Shown here: in pieces, positions 9,418 through 19,621 of the stretch | How the letters are laid out: every line of letters begins with the position of its first letter | How positions within the stretch are numbered: position 1 is the stretch's first letter | Source: Platanthera guangdongensis | Lineage: Eukaryota > Streptophyta > Magnoliopsida > Asparagales > Orchidaceae | NCBI GenBank assembly: GCA_039583875.1 | Contig: CM077162.1 | Span: 171,573,220-171,637,219, forward strand | Length of the DNA: 64,000 nt | Reading direction: 5' to 3' | Made by a program: the position numbers and the translations under genes | The notes under the pieces: model-generated | The model's database searches: none | The model's input: the letters and a program-made list of their open reading frames with translations, nothing else | Told to the model about the DNA's origin: nothing

Positions 9418-12400
9418 TCTGTTTTGCAGGTGAGTCCAAGTGACCATGCCCCAATATGGTATTTGGACAGTGGATGTTCCAGTCACATGACTGGAACTAG
9501 GGGATTGCTGAAGGACTATACACCAATCAAGGATGGTCCTAAAGTCACCTTTGGTGGTTCTGAAAAAGGAATCATCAAAGGCTTTGGTAACATTTCTAGC
9601 AACCTTATTACAATTACTCAAGTGACTTATGTTAAAGGTTTGAAACACAACCTCATTAGTATAAGTCAACTGAGTGATGTAGGATATGACATCTCATTTG
9701 TCTAGGATGGTTGTCATATCAAGAGGTCAAGTGATCAAAAGATCATTTTGACATGTTATAGGAAGAGAAATGTCTATTGTCTAGACATTATGTGTGAGAA
9801 CATAGTTTCTCCTATTTGTCTTGTAGTTGATGAGAAAGTCTCACATTGTGTTAAATGGCACAAGAGGCTGCTCATCTTAACTATAAGACAATTGGTCAAC
9901 TCTTTAGCAAAGAGTTAGTGAGGAATGGTCCTCAAGTAAAGTGTAAAAAGGTTGGGATATGCTCAGCTTGTCAAAAGGGCAAGCAGACCAAATCCACCTT
10001 TAATAGCATTGAGAACAAAGATGCTGTGAGGTGTCTATACCTCTTGCATATGGATCTTTTTGGTCCTATGCCAGTTCACAGCCTAGGTAGGAAGGTCTAC
10101 ACATTTGTGGTTGTAGATGACTACTCAAGGTTTTCCTGGGTGTTCTTCCTTAGACAGAAATCTGAAACTCCTAGTATCTTCTATAGTTTTGTCAAACAAA
10201 TTCAGAATGAGTTAGACAGTACAGTGGTCAAAATAAGAAGTGACCATGGTACTGAATTCTAGTCTGACAGAATGACAAAGCTATGTGAAGAGTTTGGGAT
10301 ATTTCAAGAATTTTCTTCACCAAGAACACCTCAGCAAAATGGCATTGCTGAAAGGAAAAATAGAATCTTGATTGAGGCTGGTAGAACCCTATTGAATGAC
10401 ACATCTCTCCCAGAATATTTCTGGGCTGAGGCAGTTAATACTGCATGTCATGTAATCAATAGAGCTACTATCACCAAGAGCCACAATAAGACCCCCTATG
10501 AGATTGTGAAGGGCAGAAAACCAAATCTATCCTACTTCAGGATCTTTGGTTGTAAATGCTATATACTTAACAATGGTAAGTCTTACTTAACCAAGTTTGC
10601 TGCCAAATCCCAAGAGGGGATCTTTGTTGGGTACAACAACAATAGTAAGGCTTATAGGGTCTACAACTTGACTACTCAAGTTGTAGAAGAGTCAGTACAT
10701 GTAGTGTTTGATGAAGCTAGACTCATTAATAATGAATTGTCTAGAAGTGTTTGCAGCTCCACAGGTGTTACTAAGAAGATGGACAAGCTTGCTATTGAAG
10801 AAGGTTCTACTGCAAGTCAGCAAGTGGATGATAGTGGCTGCTGTCCAGGGGGAGTACTAGATACACCTAATGCAGAAGAAGACCAAGGGTGCAACAAGTT
10901 GAAGAAGCTGAAGGAGTACAACCTGAATACAGGCTGCCTCCAGCAAATAGGAATCTAAAAGATCATCTAACCAATCAAATTATTGGTGATCTCAGACAAG
11001 GGGTACAAACAAGGAGCAGAAATCTAAGTTCAGTACTCTACTCCAGCTTTCTATCTCAAGTAGATCCAAAGAAATTTGAAGAAGCTATCCTAGATCCTCA
11101 TTGGATTGAGGCTATGCAAGAGGAGCTGAACCAGTTCGAAAGATGCAAAGTCTGGGAGCTAGTTCCTAAACCAAAAGACCACAACATTATTGGAACCAAG
11201 TGGATCTTTAGGAACAAGTTGGATGAACATGGAGTGATTATAAAGAACAAAGCAAGACTGGTTGCAAAGAATATAGGCAGGAAGAAGGTATTGACTTTGA
11301 TCAGACCTTTGCTCCAGTAGCCAGACTGGAGGCAATAAGGATGTTCTTGGCCTATGCAACCTATCAAGGGTTTAAAGTATACCAAATGGATGTTAAGTCA
11401 GCATTTCTGAATGGAAATCTGAAGGAAGAAGTTTATGTAGAACAGCCATCAGGTTTTGTAGATTCTACTAAACCTAATTATGTTTATAGACTTAGGAAGG
11501 CTTTGTATGGGTTAAAACAAGCCCCTAGGGCTTGGTATGAAACCCTGTCTAGTTTCCTCATTGAGAATAAATTCACAAGGGGGAAAATAGACAAGACTCT
11601 ATTCCTTAGGGAATCCAGAGGTAAGATCATCCTAGTCCAAATATATGTGGATGACATTATATTTGGGTCTACAGAAAATAGTCTTTGCAAAAAGTTTACA
11701 AAACTAATGCAAGGACAATTTGAAATGAGCAGTATGGGGGAACTTAAGTTCTTCTTGGGTCTCCAAGTTAGACAGACTGAGGATGGTTTATCCATATGCC
11801 AGTCTAAGTTTACCCTAGAATTGATAAGGAAGTATGGTATGGAATCATCCAGTACCATGAAAACTCCTATGGGGTCAAGTATGTCTCTTAGCAAAAGATG
11901 CAGGGAAACCTGTAGATGAGACTTTGTATAGAGGGATAGTTGGCTCCCTATTGTATTTGAATGCAAGTAGACCAGATATCATGTATACTACATGTGTCTG
12001 TGCAAGGTACCAAGCTTTCCCTAAAGAATCTCATTTGACAGCAGTCAAAAGAATATTGAGATATCTTAAGGGCACTCCTTATCTAGGCCTTTGGTACCCT
12101 GAGAATGGAGACTTTGAACTGACAGGTTATTCAGATGCAGATTTTGCAGGCTGCAAGGAAGATAGGAAAAGTACAACTGGAACCTGTCAATTCCTAGGTG
12201 GAAGGCTAATATCATGGAGTAGCAAGAAACAAAAAGTGTGGCTATCTCCACAGCAGAGTCATAGTATGTTGCTGCAGGAAGTTGCTGTGCTCAACTTCTA
12301 TGGATTCAACATCAGCTAGAAGATTATGGTATTCAAGTAAGTAGAACACCTTTATTTTGTGATTCTACAAGTGCTATTTCTATTGCAAACAATCCTGTCT

Positions 12401-12606
12401 CCCATAGTAGGACTAAGCACATAGAAATAAAATACCATTTTCTAAGAGAACATGTGGAAAAAGAAGATATTTCCTTAGAGTATATAAACACAGATAATCA
12501 GTTAGCTGACATGTATACTAAGCCTTTAGATGAAACCAAATTCAATAAATTTAAAATTGAATTAGGGATGATAAACTTAGAATATTTTACAAAATTGGTT
12601 AAGTAA
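9418..12606 (+). pseudogene. pol: A2 pol, heavily frameshifted
   Basis: Copia Pol in the usual order: protease (WYLDSGCSSHMTG, about 9459), integrase ([29 protein letters not shown]), RT ([13 protein letters not shown], about 11645) and RNase H ([19 protein letters not shown], about 12130). Breaks: TAG at 9703-9705 (Lys in A1), one-base deletion near 9868, TAG at 10261, frameshifts near 10890, 11268, 11890 and 12235. The reading frame of the 3' end stops at TAA 12604-12606. Protease opens directly after TTTTGCAG (9422-9429), which is followed by a donor-like GTGAGT; A1 has GTAAGT there. The number of breaks rules out a functional product. Confidence 0.93.
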
Positions 12607-12610
12607 AATT

Positions 12611-13061
12611 GTGTCGACACACAGAGTTGTCTGTATCGACACAGAGTAGTGGTGTCGACATTTCAGAGAAATGGTGTCGACACATCTAGGAAGTTTGTGT
12701 CGACACTTCAGAGAATTAGTGTCGACACATGCAGTATAGATGTCGACACATCCAAGGTGGTGTCGACACTTAGGCTTTACACAGATTTAGTCTAGTAGAG
12801 TCTCGACTAAGTGTCGAGCTAAGCGGTGTCGACACATATATAAGTGTCGACACATTTATTCTGTTGACTATACTTGTGTCGACACATAGTTGTCGAGACA
12901 TTATAAGTAAGTGTCGACACTTATCAACAATGTCGACACAATTTAAGTATTTTGACGCGCCCTTTCATCTTCGATTCTAGAAAGGTATATATAGTTTTTC
13001 GCCATTGTTTGTCGACACGCTCACCAAAGTTTCGAGACCAAACTTGTGTGTCGACATCTCT
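12611..13061. repeat. Palindrome array in the A2 pol-ORF2 spacer
   Basis: The same GTGTCGACAC core as in the LTR but with different linkers. Core starts 12612, 12632 (variant), 12653, 12675, 12698, 12720, 12741 and 12761 are spaced 20-23 bp. The array continues with looser spacing to 13061, and some copies lie between the TATA box and the ATG. It looks like an independent promoter region for ORF2 that uses the same operator as the LTR. Confidence 0.92.
12987..12994 (+). promoter_or_regulatory. Candidate internal TATA box for A2 ORF2
   Basis: TATATATA, 98 bp upstream of the ORF2 ATG at 13092 and downstream of most of the palindrome array. Both A copies have a TATA box here, as do the equivalent spacers of B (32751-32757) and C (47568-47575). 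Confidence 0.6.
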
Positions 13062-13091
13062 CTTCTCTAATTCAAATTTCTTCAAACCCTA

Positions 13092-15898
13092 ATGACGCCC
13101 AAGCTAGAAGAGAATGTTAATGAAGGATATGAATCTCGTGCGACATGCCTTTGATGACGCGGAACCTGAAATCAAAGGTGTGGTAACCCTAATAGCAGAA
13201 TCTGGGTTAGAATTTCTTGTTTCAGAACCGATCAAGATATGGAAGAAGGAAGTCCTTTAGTTTCTGAATGCAGCAAATCTTGATGAATCTGGACTCAAGA
13301 TCAAGTCCAGAGTTCATGGGGCCAAGGTGAAAGTCTCTCCTAAAAGTCTAAGAAAAGTCCTTCAACTACCAAGGACAAAGGAAGAAGATGATGTATCTGC
13401 TTCTAAGACTAGAGAAGCATTGAGATGGTGTGGACTGGATTCAAGTCTGAAAATTGGATCTGTTTTCAATTAAAAAGGAATGAACATCCAAGGAAAACTT
13501 CTGTCTGAAATAGTTGGGAAGGTCATCCTAAGCAAGCCTGGAGGGCATGACAAAATTTCATCCCACATGTTCAATATGATGACAAGGATTATATTCAAAC
13601 TTAATACTGACTGGTCTGCAGTCTTGTTTGATAAGATTAAAGAGAGTATGAAGAAACCCAATATGGGTAGGATCCTGAGTCTTTACCTAGCTGGGAGTAT
13701 TCCAGAGGTGATGAATCAAGCAGCTGGATCTAAGATTAACCACATGAGGAAGATGGATTTAGAATCTTCTCTAGGTGGGATAGAGTACTGACCAAAGAAC
13801 TACCAACCCCAGAAAAGGTTACACCACAGAAGAAGAAGAAGGAAGCCAAAGTGGCTCAAGAATCCTCTAGCAGCTCTGAAGAGCAAGTAGTGTTTAGTTC
13901 TGATGATGAACAGGGAAGGAATGCTGGACAGTCTCCAGCTAGACAAGAAGATGCAGAAAGGCAGGGGGAACTACCACAAGCTAGCCCAATTCACCTGGAT
14001 CCACTCCAGGGGAGCCTCTACTTGTGGAAGAGCCAACTCCACTAGAGAGTGAACAAGCTACCCACACAATACTTGAGGTAATAACTGAAATTAATAAATT
14101 AGATTTCCCTATTGAGGATGATGTTTTGTCCGATTCATTACCTAATGTTAATCAGCAAACACAGACACATAGCCAACCCCAAGATGTGGTCATGGAGGAC
14201 ACATCTGTAGCTGAGAAAGAAGTATTAGATGCTCCTGAGCAAAGAGATTCACCAAGTCAACCTCAACAAGAGTTTACACTGGAAGAGCTATTCCCAGACT
14301 TAATACAGACTGACTTTGAAGTGGAAAAAGCAGCTGTTGAGGGGGAGCAGGTAGATCTTCAGGGGAAGCAAGTTAGGTCTCAAGAAGAGACAGCAAGACA
14401 AGAACCTGAGATGCAATAGAATGCTGAGGAGTTACCTAGGAAGGATTTACCTCCTAGCCCAAAGGAAAGAGTTGAAATAGCCAGCACATCTGCTTTAGAG
14501 GATGAAGAGGCTGCAAGAGCCAAGAAGAGGAAATTTCAAGTCTTCAAGAGGAGGAGCCAGACATATAAAAAGGCACTGCAAACAATTGCACCACAGCCTG
14601 CCCCATCAACTGATTACAGTTCACTGATGGTGGCTTTACAGATCAAGCTGGATGAGCAAAGGCAAGCTCTAGAAAAGTATGTGGATGAAGGGAATAAGTC
14701 ACTGCAATTTGATCTGGCCCAAGACATCAAGTTAATCAGATTTGAAGTGAATCTGAACAAGAAAGAAATGACTGACTGCTTCCATAAAGGAGGAAATGCA
14801 GTAGTCTATCTGGCCACACATCAAGAGAAAATAAAGACAAAACTTGATGAGCTAGAAGTGAAGCAAGGCTATGTCCTGGAAAACCAGATAAGAATGAATG
14901 ATAATTTGACTGCTTCACATAATGCTATTATAACTGAAATGAAGAATATAGCTACTGGTCAGACTACAGCTAGTGCCACTGCCAAAGAAGAATTTGACAA
15001 ACAATTCCAGGAAAGCCTGACTGCTTTTAAGACTGTTCTTGAAACTTCTCAGAAGGCCATTGCAGAACAACTTCAGAAGTTCAAACCCTTCTATAAGGAT
15101 GGAGTAAACTATCTGAATGCTCAGATAAGGTTTCAGAAAGATGATCTGAGGGATCACATTGAAAGAGAAGTTATAAAGGGGGAGAGGGTGTTAGTCAAAG
15201 CCAGCTCTGATCATGCCAAATGGATTTCAAATTCCATCAGAGCCACCCTTGGATATCCTCCATTATATGATGATGATAATGTGGCAGAGACTGGAATAAA
15301 TCCTGCTTACTTTGGAGGAGAGCCAGCTGAAGTAGCTCAGGTAATATACCCTCCAGCAGACTTTGATATGATACATCAGGAGGTTCAGTCTATGTATAGT
15401 CCTCCTGATGGTAATCTGAATGTTATTTTAGAGAAAGTAGTACAGCCAGTGCCAGAGGCAGTTCTGAAAGAACAAGAGGTCTTGCTAAAAGAACAAGAAG
15501 CACAATTATCTAAGAAAAGATTCAGAGAGCAAGCTGAACTTAGGCCTGATTTTGAACAATGGAGCCCCACCTCCAGGAATATCATTTTGACTGCTTGGAA
15601 GGCTGCTAAAGATAATATCCTGAATAGAGGCAAGTGGTACTCTGAACAAGAGTGGAGGAAACATGAGAATAGGCAAGAGGCCATTGTACAGTATAGAAGA
15701 AAGGCTAAGTTAGGAAAGCTACCTCCTACTGCACAGGAGCCTAGCAAGTACTTCCCTAAGCCTTATCATTATTTTGAAAGGCAAAAGATCAAGGCTGAAG
15801 AATTGAAAAAGAAAGATCTTAAGGGAAGAAGCCTGCTGCTGCTGAAGATGCTGAAGCCCCAGTTAAAGCAAAGATTCAATCTGGAAAAGGGATTGTAA
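13092..15898 (+). pseudogene. A2 ORF2, extra ORF downstream of pol
   Basis: ATG at 13092 (MTPKLEENVNEG). A one-base insertion breaks the frame after about 20 codons, and further stops or shifts occur near 13258, 13472, 13790, 14040 and 14419. Domains in order: an N-terminal alpha-helical block shared with ORF2 of B and C (GKVILSKPGGHDKIS, FDKIKESMKKPNMGRILSLY, 13480-13720); an acidic Ser/Gln/Glu linker (13850-14430); a basic stretch, KKRKFQVFKRRS (about 14520); and an intact 423-codon tail (14627-15898). The tail is coiled-coil rich (EKIKTKLDELEVKQ) and ends in WSPTSRNIIL and KYFPKPYHYFERQ, both conserved in C. I see no protease, polymerase or membrane signature. The basic stretch would suit nuclear entry or DNA binding, but that is inference; it occupies the Sirevirus env-like slot. 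Confidence 0.8.
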
Positions 15899-16195
15899 TC
15901 AAGGAACCTGAGCAGCAATAGGATAGCATTTTCTTTAGTTTACAATTTGTATTCATTTGTTTTTAAACTCTCTGTAAACTTTTGAATAATGAAAATGTTG
16001 AAGTTGTTAGAACAATGTGATATGTGTTAAATCTATTACATTACTGTTCTGAGATATTTGTGTATACATGTTTTGTTTATACATATTTATGTACTTACCC
16101 TGTCATTTAATATTGTTTTACATCATACTGTGAATTTGTTATGTATGGTGTATATCATTGACTAAGGGTTATGACTTCTCCAAATAGGGGGAAAT
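15899..16195 (+). other. A2 3' untranslated region with polypurine tract
   Basis: AT-rich, non-coding. The polypurine tract CAAATAGGGGGAAAT at 16181-16195 abuts the 3' LTR and would prime plus-strand DNA synthesis. Nothing else is recognised in it. Confidence 0.8.
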
Positions 16196-18083
16196 TGTTG
16201 GGTACATTGGAATTTATGTACCTGATTTGAAGAAGCCTCACCCTACTCAATGATATACATCATGGTGTATTTGATGTGTTTTGAGTTGATGTGTGCAGGT
16301 TAAGTAATTGCATGGAAAGCTTAAAAGTTTCTAAGTCCATGTGTTGACACCTAGAAGAAATGTGTCGACACTTAAGAAGGCTTGTGTCGACACCCAGAGA
16401 AGCTGTGTCGACACTTGGAGTAATTGTGTCGACACCAGGAATGTAGAGTCGACACCAGAGGAAATGTGTCGACACATACAGGCAGTGTCAACACTCAGTG
16501 AAGAATTGTCTAAAGAATCTGTGTCGACACTTAGAAGCAGTGTCGACACCCAGTGGAACTTTGTCGACATCGAAAGTGTCGACACTAGGAGGCTGTGTCG
16601 ACACTCAGCAAAATATCAACAAAGTTCAAGTACAAGTGTCGACACTAGGAGGCTGTGTAGACACTCAGAAAACTTCAACAAAGTCTAAGTACAAGTGTCG
16701 ACACAAAGGAGATGTGTCGACACTCAGCCAAAGTCTCAACACATGAAGAATGTGTCGACACAAAGGAGATGTGTCGACACTCAGCAAAAGCTTCAACACA
16801 AAAGGCACGTGTCGACTCAAAGAAGATATGTCGACACTTAGCAAGTATCAACACAAGAAGATGTGTCGACACAAAGGAGTTGTGTCGACACTTAGCAGAA
16901 ATCAACAAAGTATCAAAGAAGAAGGACTTGTGTCGACACACAGGATCAGTGTCGACACATTCTGAAGAAGCAGTGTCGAGAAGTAATTTCTACAACACAA
17001 GGAGTTGTGTAGACACCATGAAGGCTAGTGTCGACACTTAGTCTACTTGTGTCGACACTTAGTTTATCAGTGTCGACACTTAAAGACTGACTGTCTCGAC
17101 ACTTTCAGACAGTTACAGAAAATTCAAGAAGTGACTGGATGACTTGACAGCTACCATTCCAGCCGGTCTACTACAACTGTCAGTGCTGTCAGAAAGTTGT
17201 TAGGAACCGGATCAGCTGGTCATCTTGGAGAAAGTCTATATAAAGACCCTTCTCCTTTACAGACAGGAGTGATCGATCAAGCAATTCATTGAAGAATCAA
17301 TTGAAGTGATCAGAAGATCTAAGAAGTTGGAGAGAGAGAGAGCTCCTTCTAAGAAGACAGCTATTGAACCAGGCTGTGAAGAAAGTTTCAGATTGAGGTC
17401 TGATTCTTAGGTCAGCAGTGATTGAAGATCAACTGCATAGAGATTCAACCCTACTGTGTTCTAATTCAAGAAGTTTTGAAGAAAGCCAAGGGAGGTTGAT
17501 CTCAGCAAAGTTCTTCCAAGAACTCATCAAGAAACCAGACAACTCTTCTCTCTTTTCAGAGTTGTGGTTATATTCTTTGTAATTCTAAATTTCTTGTAAG
17601 ATCCTTAGGGATCTGAGTTGTAAGCCTGAAATTATAAAGGCTGAGTGGTAGGGCCTATGTGCCTGAGTGTAGGAGATTCATTTCTCTGAGTGTAGGCCTT
17701 GTTGAGGGCTGAGTGTAGGCCTTGTGGCTGAGTGTAGGTCTTTGCAAAGACTGAGTGGTAGGGCTGTGTGCCTGAGTTGTAGGAGTGGGATCATTCTGAG
17801 CTGTAGGAACCTATTTGGGGTTCTGAGTTGTAAGATCTGAGGATCTAAGGAGTAGTGGAGAAGTTTGGCCGAATCTAGTACACTACTAGATAGGCGAAGG
17901 GGAAGTGGATGTACCCAGACCTTGGGGAACCACTATAAAAACTGTGTGTACTATGTGTGTGACTGATTCTGTGTTTGCTGTTTAAAGTTCTGTGAATTCT
18001 GTAATTAATTCTGCCTAAAAGTTTAAAAAGATTAAAGTCACCTATTCACCCCCCCTCTAGGTGATTAGGTACAATTTATTTCA
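16196..18083 (+). repeat. A2 3' LTR
   Basis: 1888 bp, starting TGTTGGGTAC and ending TTATTTCA, followed by the AATAC duplication. It repeats all 5' LTR features: palindromes about 16342-17087, TATA 17237-17244, U5 hairpin and terminal CACCCCCC block. It differs from the 5' LTR at many positions, several of them inside palindrome cores (for example TGTTGACA near 16342 and TGTCAACA near 16487). Confidence 0.95.
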
Positions 18084-19531
18084 AATACTCTATATTCATC
18101 AATCAACTGATGAATGTCTCCTTCAGATTCAGATCCACTCACATCACTTGATGCTGATGTATCTGATTCTGATCCTGTACTAGAAATTGAACTTGTAGAA
18201 TAATTTTGTACCTGACTTGGTCCAGGCTGATCCTGGATTTTGTCTCCTTCTGATAAGGTCATCAGTCCCTTGCACTATTTGTCCCCATGCTCATAAATTG
18301 AGTTCATTAGCTGCATGAACTCATTTTCTTCTTCTTCAGCAAATAAGCCAATGTAGGCTTCAGCTTCTGAATCAGTTTCTGAAGATGACATATCAGTCAG
18401 ACTTTTATCCTTCTTAGCAACAAAGGACCTTTCCTTTTTGCCCTTGAACTGTGTCTTCTTCTTGTCAGTGGACTCTTTCCTCTTTTCTGGACAATCAACT
18501 ATTACATGTCCTTGTCTATTGCAACAATAACAAACTATTTTTGAGGATGTAGTTTTATTAGACTTGGACTTTCTCCTGTCATTCCTTGAAGACTTCCTTT
18601 TCTGGTAGTAGTCATCTTTTGTCTGTGAAGTGGATGGCTTGGACCTCCACTGCTTCTTCTTTAGAAACTTCTGAAAATGTCTAGTGAAAGCTGCAAAGTC
18701 TTCATCACTCTCACAGCTTTCTGAATTCTTACTACCTGACTCATCTGTCTCAGCCTCAGTAACTTTTTGAGGTGGAGATGGAGACTTGCATTTATATTTC
18801 CTAGTGGCTTCAGTCTTGAAGGCCACAACTCTTTTCTTGTGCTCCACTCTTGTAGTCTTTTCTTCCTCCTTCCTTACCATTAACTGCATCTCATAAGATA
18901 ACAGTTTTCCAAACAAAGTTGGAGGAGGAATGTCTACTAATTTGGCCATTTCCCTAATGACACAGATCTTGGTATCCCAGTCCTTTGTCAGGGATCTCAA
19001 AAACTTATCATTCAACTCATAATTGCTGAACTCTCTTCCATAGGACATCAATTCATTGACAATCCTATAGAATTTCTTGTAGCATTCAGTTATGCTATCA
19101 GACCTGCCTTGTTTGAAGCTTTCATACTCTTGGTTTAACAAAGACTTTCTGTCTTGTCTTACCTCTTCTGACCCCTCCATATAGACTATCAGTGTGTCCC
19201 ACATTTCTTTTGATGTTTTACAATGAATCAGATTCTGAAATGTGGCATCATCAATTGCACTTACAATAGTATTCTGGGCCCTCTTGTCCATAGTGGCCAG
19301 AATTATTTCATCCTTGGTCATTTCTGAATAGTATTTGGGAGTTCTTTGATTGGCATCTAGAACAGATACTTTCATTAGCACATATGACCCTTCTTTGACT
19401 GTAATGTAAATTCTTGGGTCAGAGGCTTCCATAAAAAGTCTAACCCTTTCTTTCCAAATGCCAAAAATCTCCTTTCTGCAGATTGGCAATTTCATGGATC
19501 CTAGCTCTTTGTGATTCTCAGTTGAACCCAT
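18084..19531 (-). pseudogene. gag: A1 gag, 5' half
   Basis: ATG at 19531 (MGSTENHKELGSMKL), about 75 bp from the PBS. It is open for 418 codons: capsid-like region with WDTLIVYMEGSEEVRQD, then LTKDWDTKICVIREM, a basic region and CCHC knuckle 1 CYCCNRQGHVIVDC (near 18495-18540). The in-frame TAG at 18275 stands where A2 has CAG (Gln), a C-to-T change. The frame then continues to IDEYRV at 18084, where A2 is inserted; the rest is at 4808-5404. The first TSD copy (18084-18088) belongs to this gene. Confidence 0.92.
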
Positions 19532-19603
19532 TTTCTTGATTCTTGATTATACTGATTCTGCCTATAAGATCTTTTCTCAGACTGTTATGTCCTTTTTGAG
19601 TAA

Positions 19604-19619
19604 CCTCCCTTTGATACCA
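19604..19619 (-). other. A1 primer-binding site
   Basis: On minus this reads TGGTATCAAAGGGAGG, two bases after the LTR; it is an initiator tRNA-Met type site with one change (CAAAGG for CAGAGG) relative to A2. Confidence 0.8.
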
Positions 19620-19621
19620 CT

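Larger units (their letters stand above)
5405..18083 (+). mobile_element. Element A2: complete Sirevirus-like Ty1/copia retrotransposon
   Basis: Complete 12,679-bp element flanked by AATAC duplications, inserted in opposite orientation inside the gag gene of its sister A1. It has LTRs 5405-7313 and 16196-18083, PBS 7316-7330, gag 7404-9417, pol 9418-12606, palindromic spacer 12611-13061, ORF2 13092-15898 and polypurine tract 16181-16195. The two LTRs differ by many substitutions and a roughly 22-bp indel near 6145/16935, so the insertion is not very recent. Every ORF carries frameshifts or stops, so it is not autonomous now. Confidence 0.95.

Noticed and set aside
13092..15898. ORF2 as a retroviral-type envelope gene
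   Set aside because: The position fits the Sirevirus env-like slot, but no signal peptide, fusion peptide or membrane anchor is visible in A, B or C. I leave the function open.
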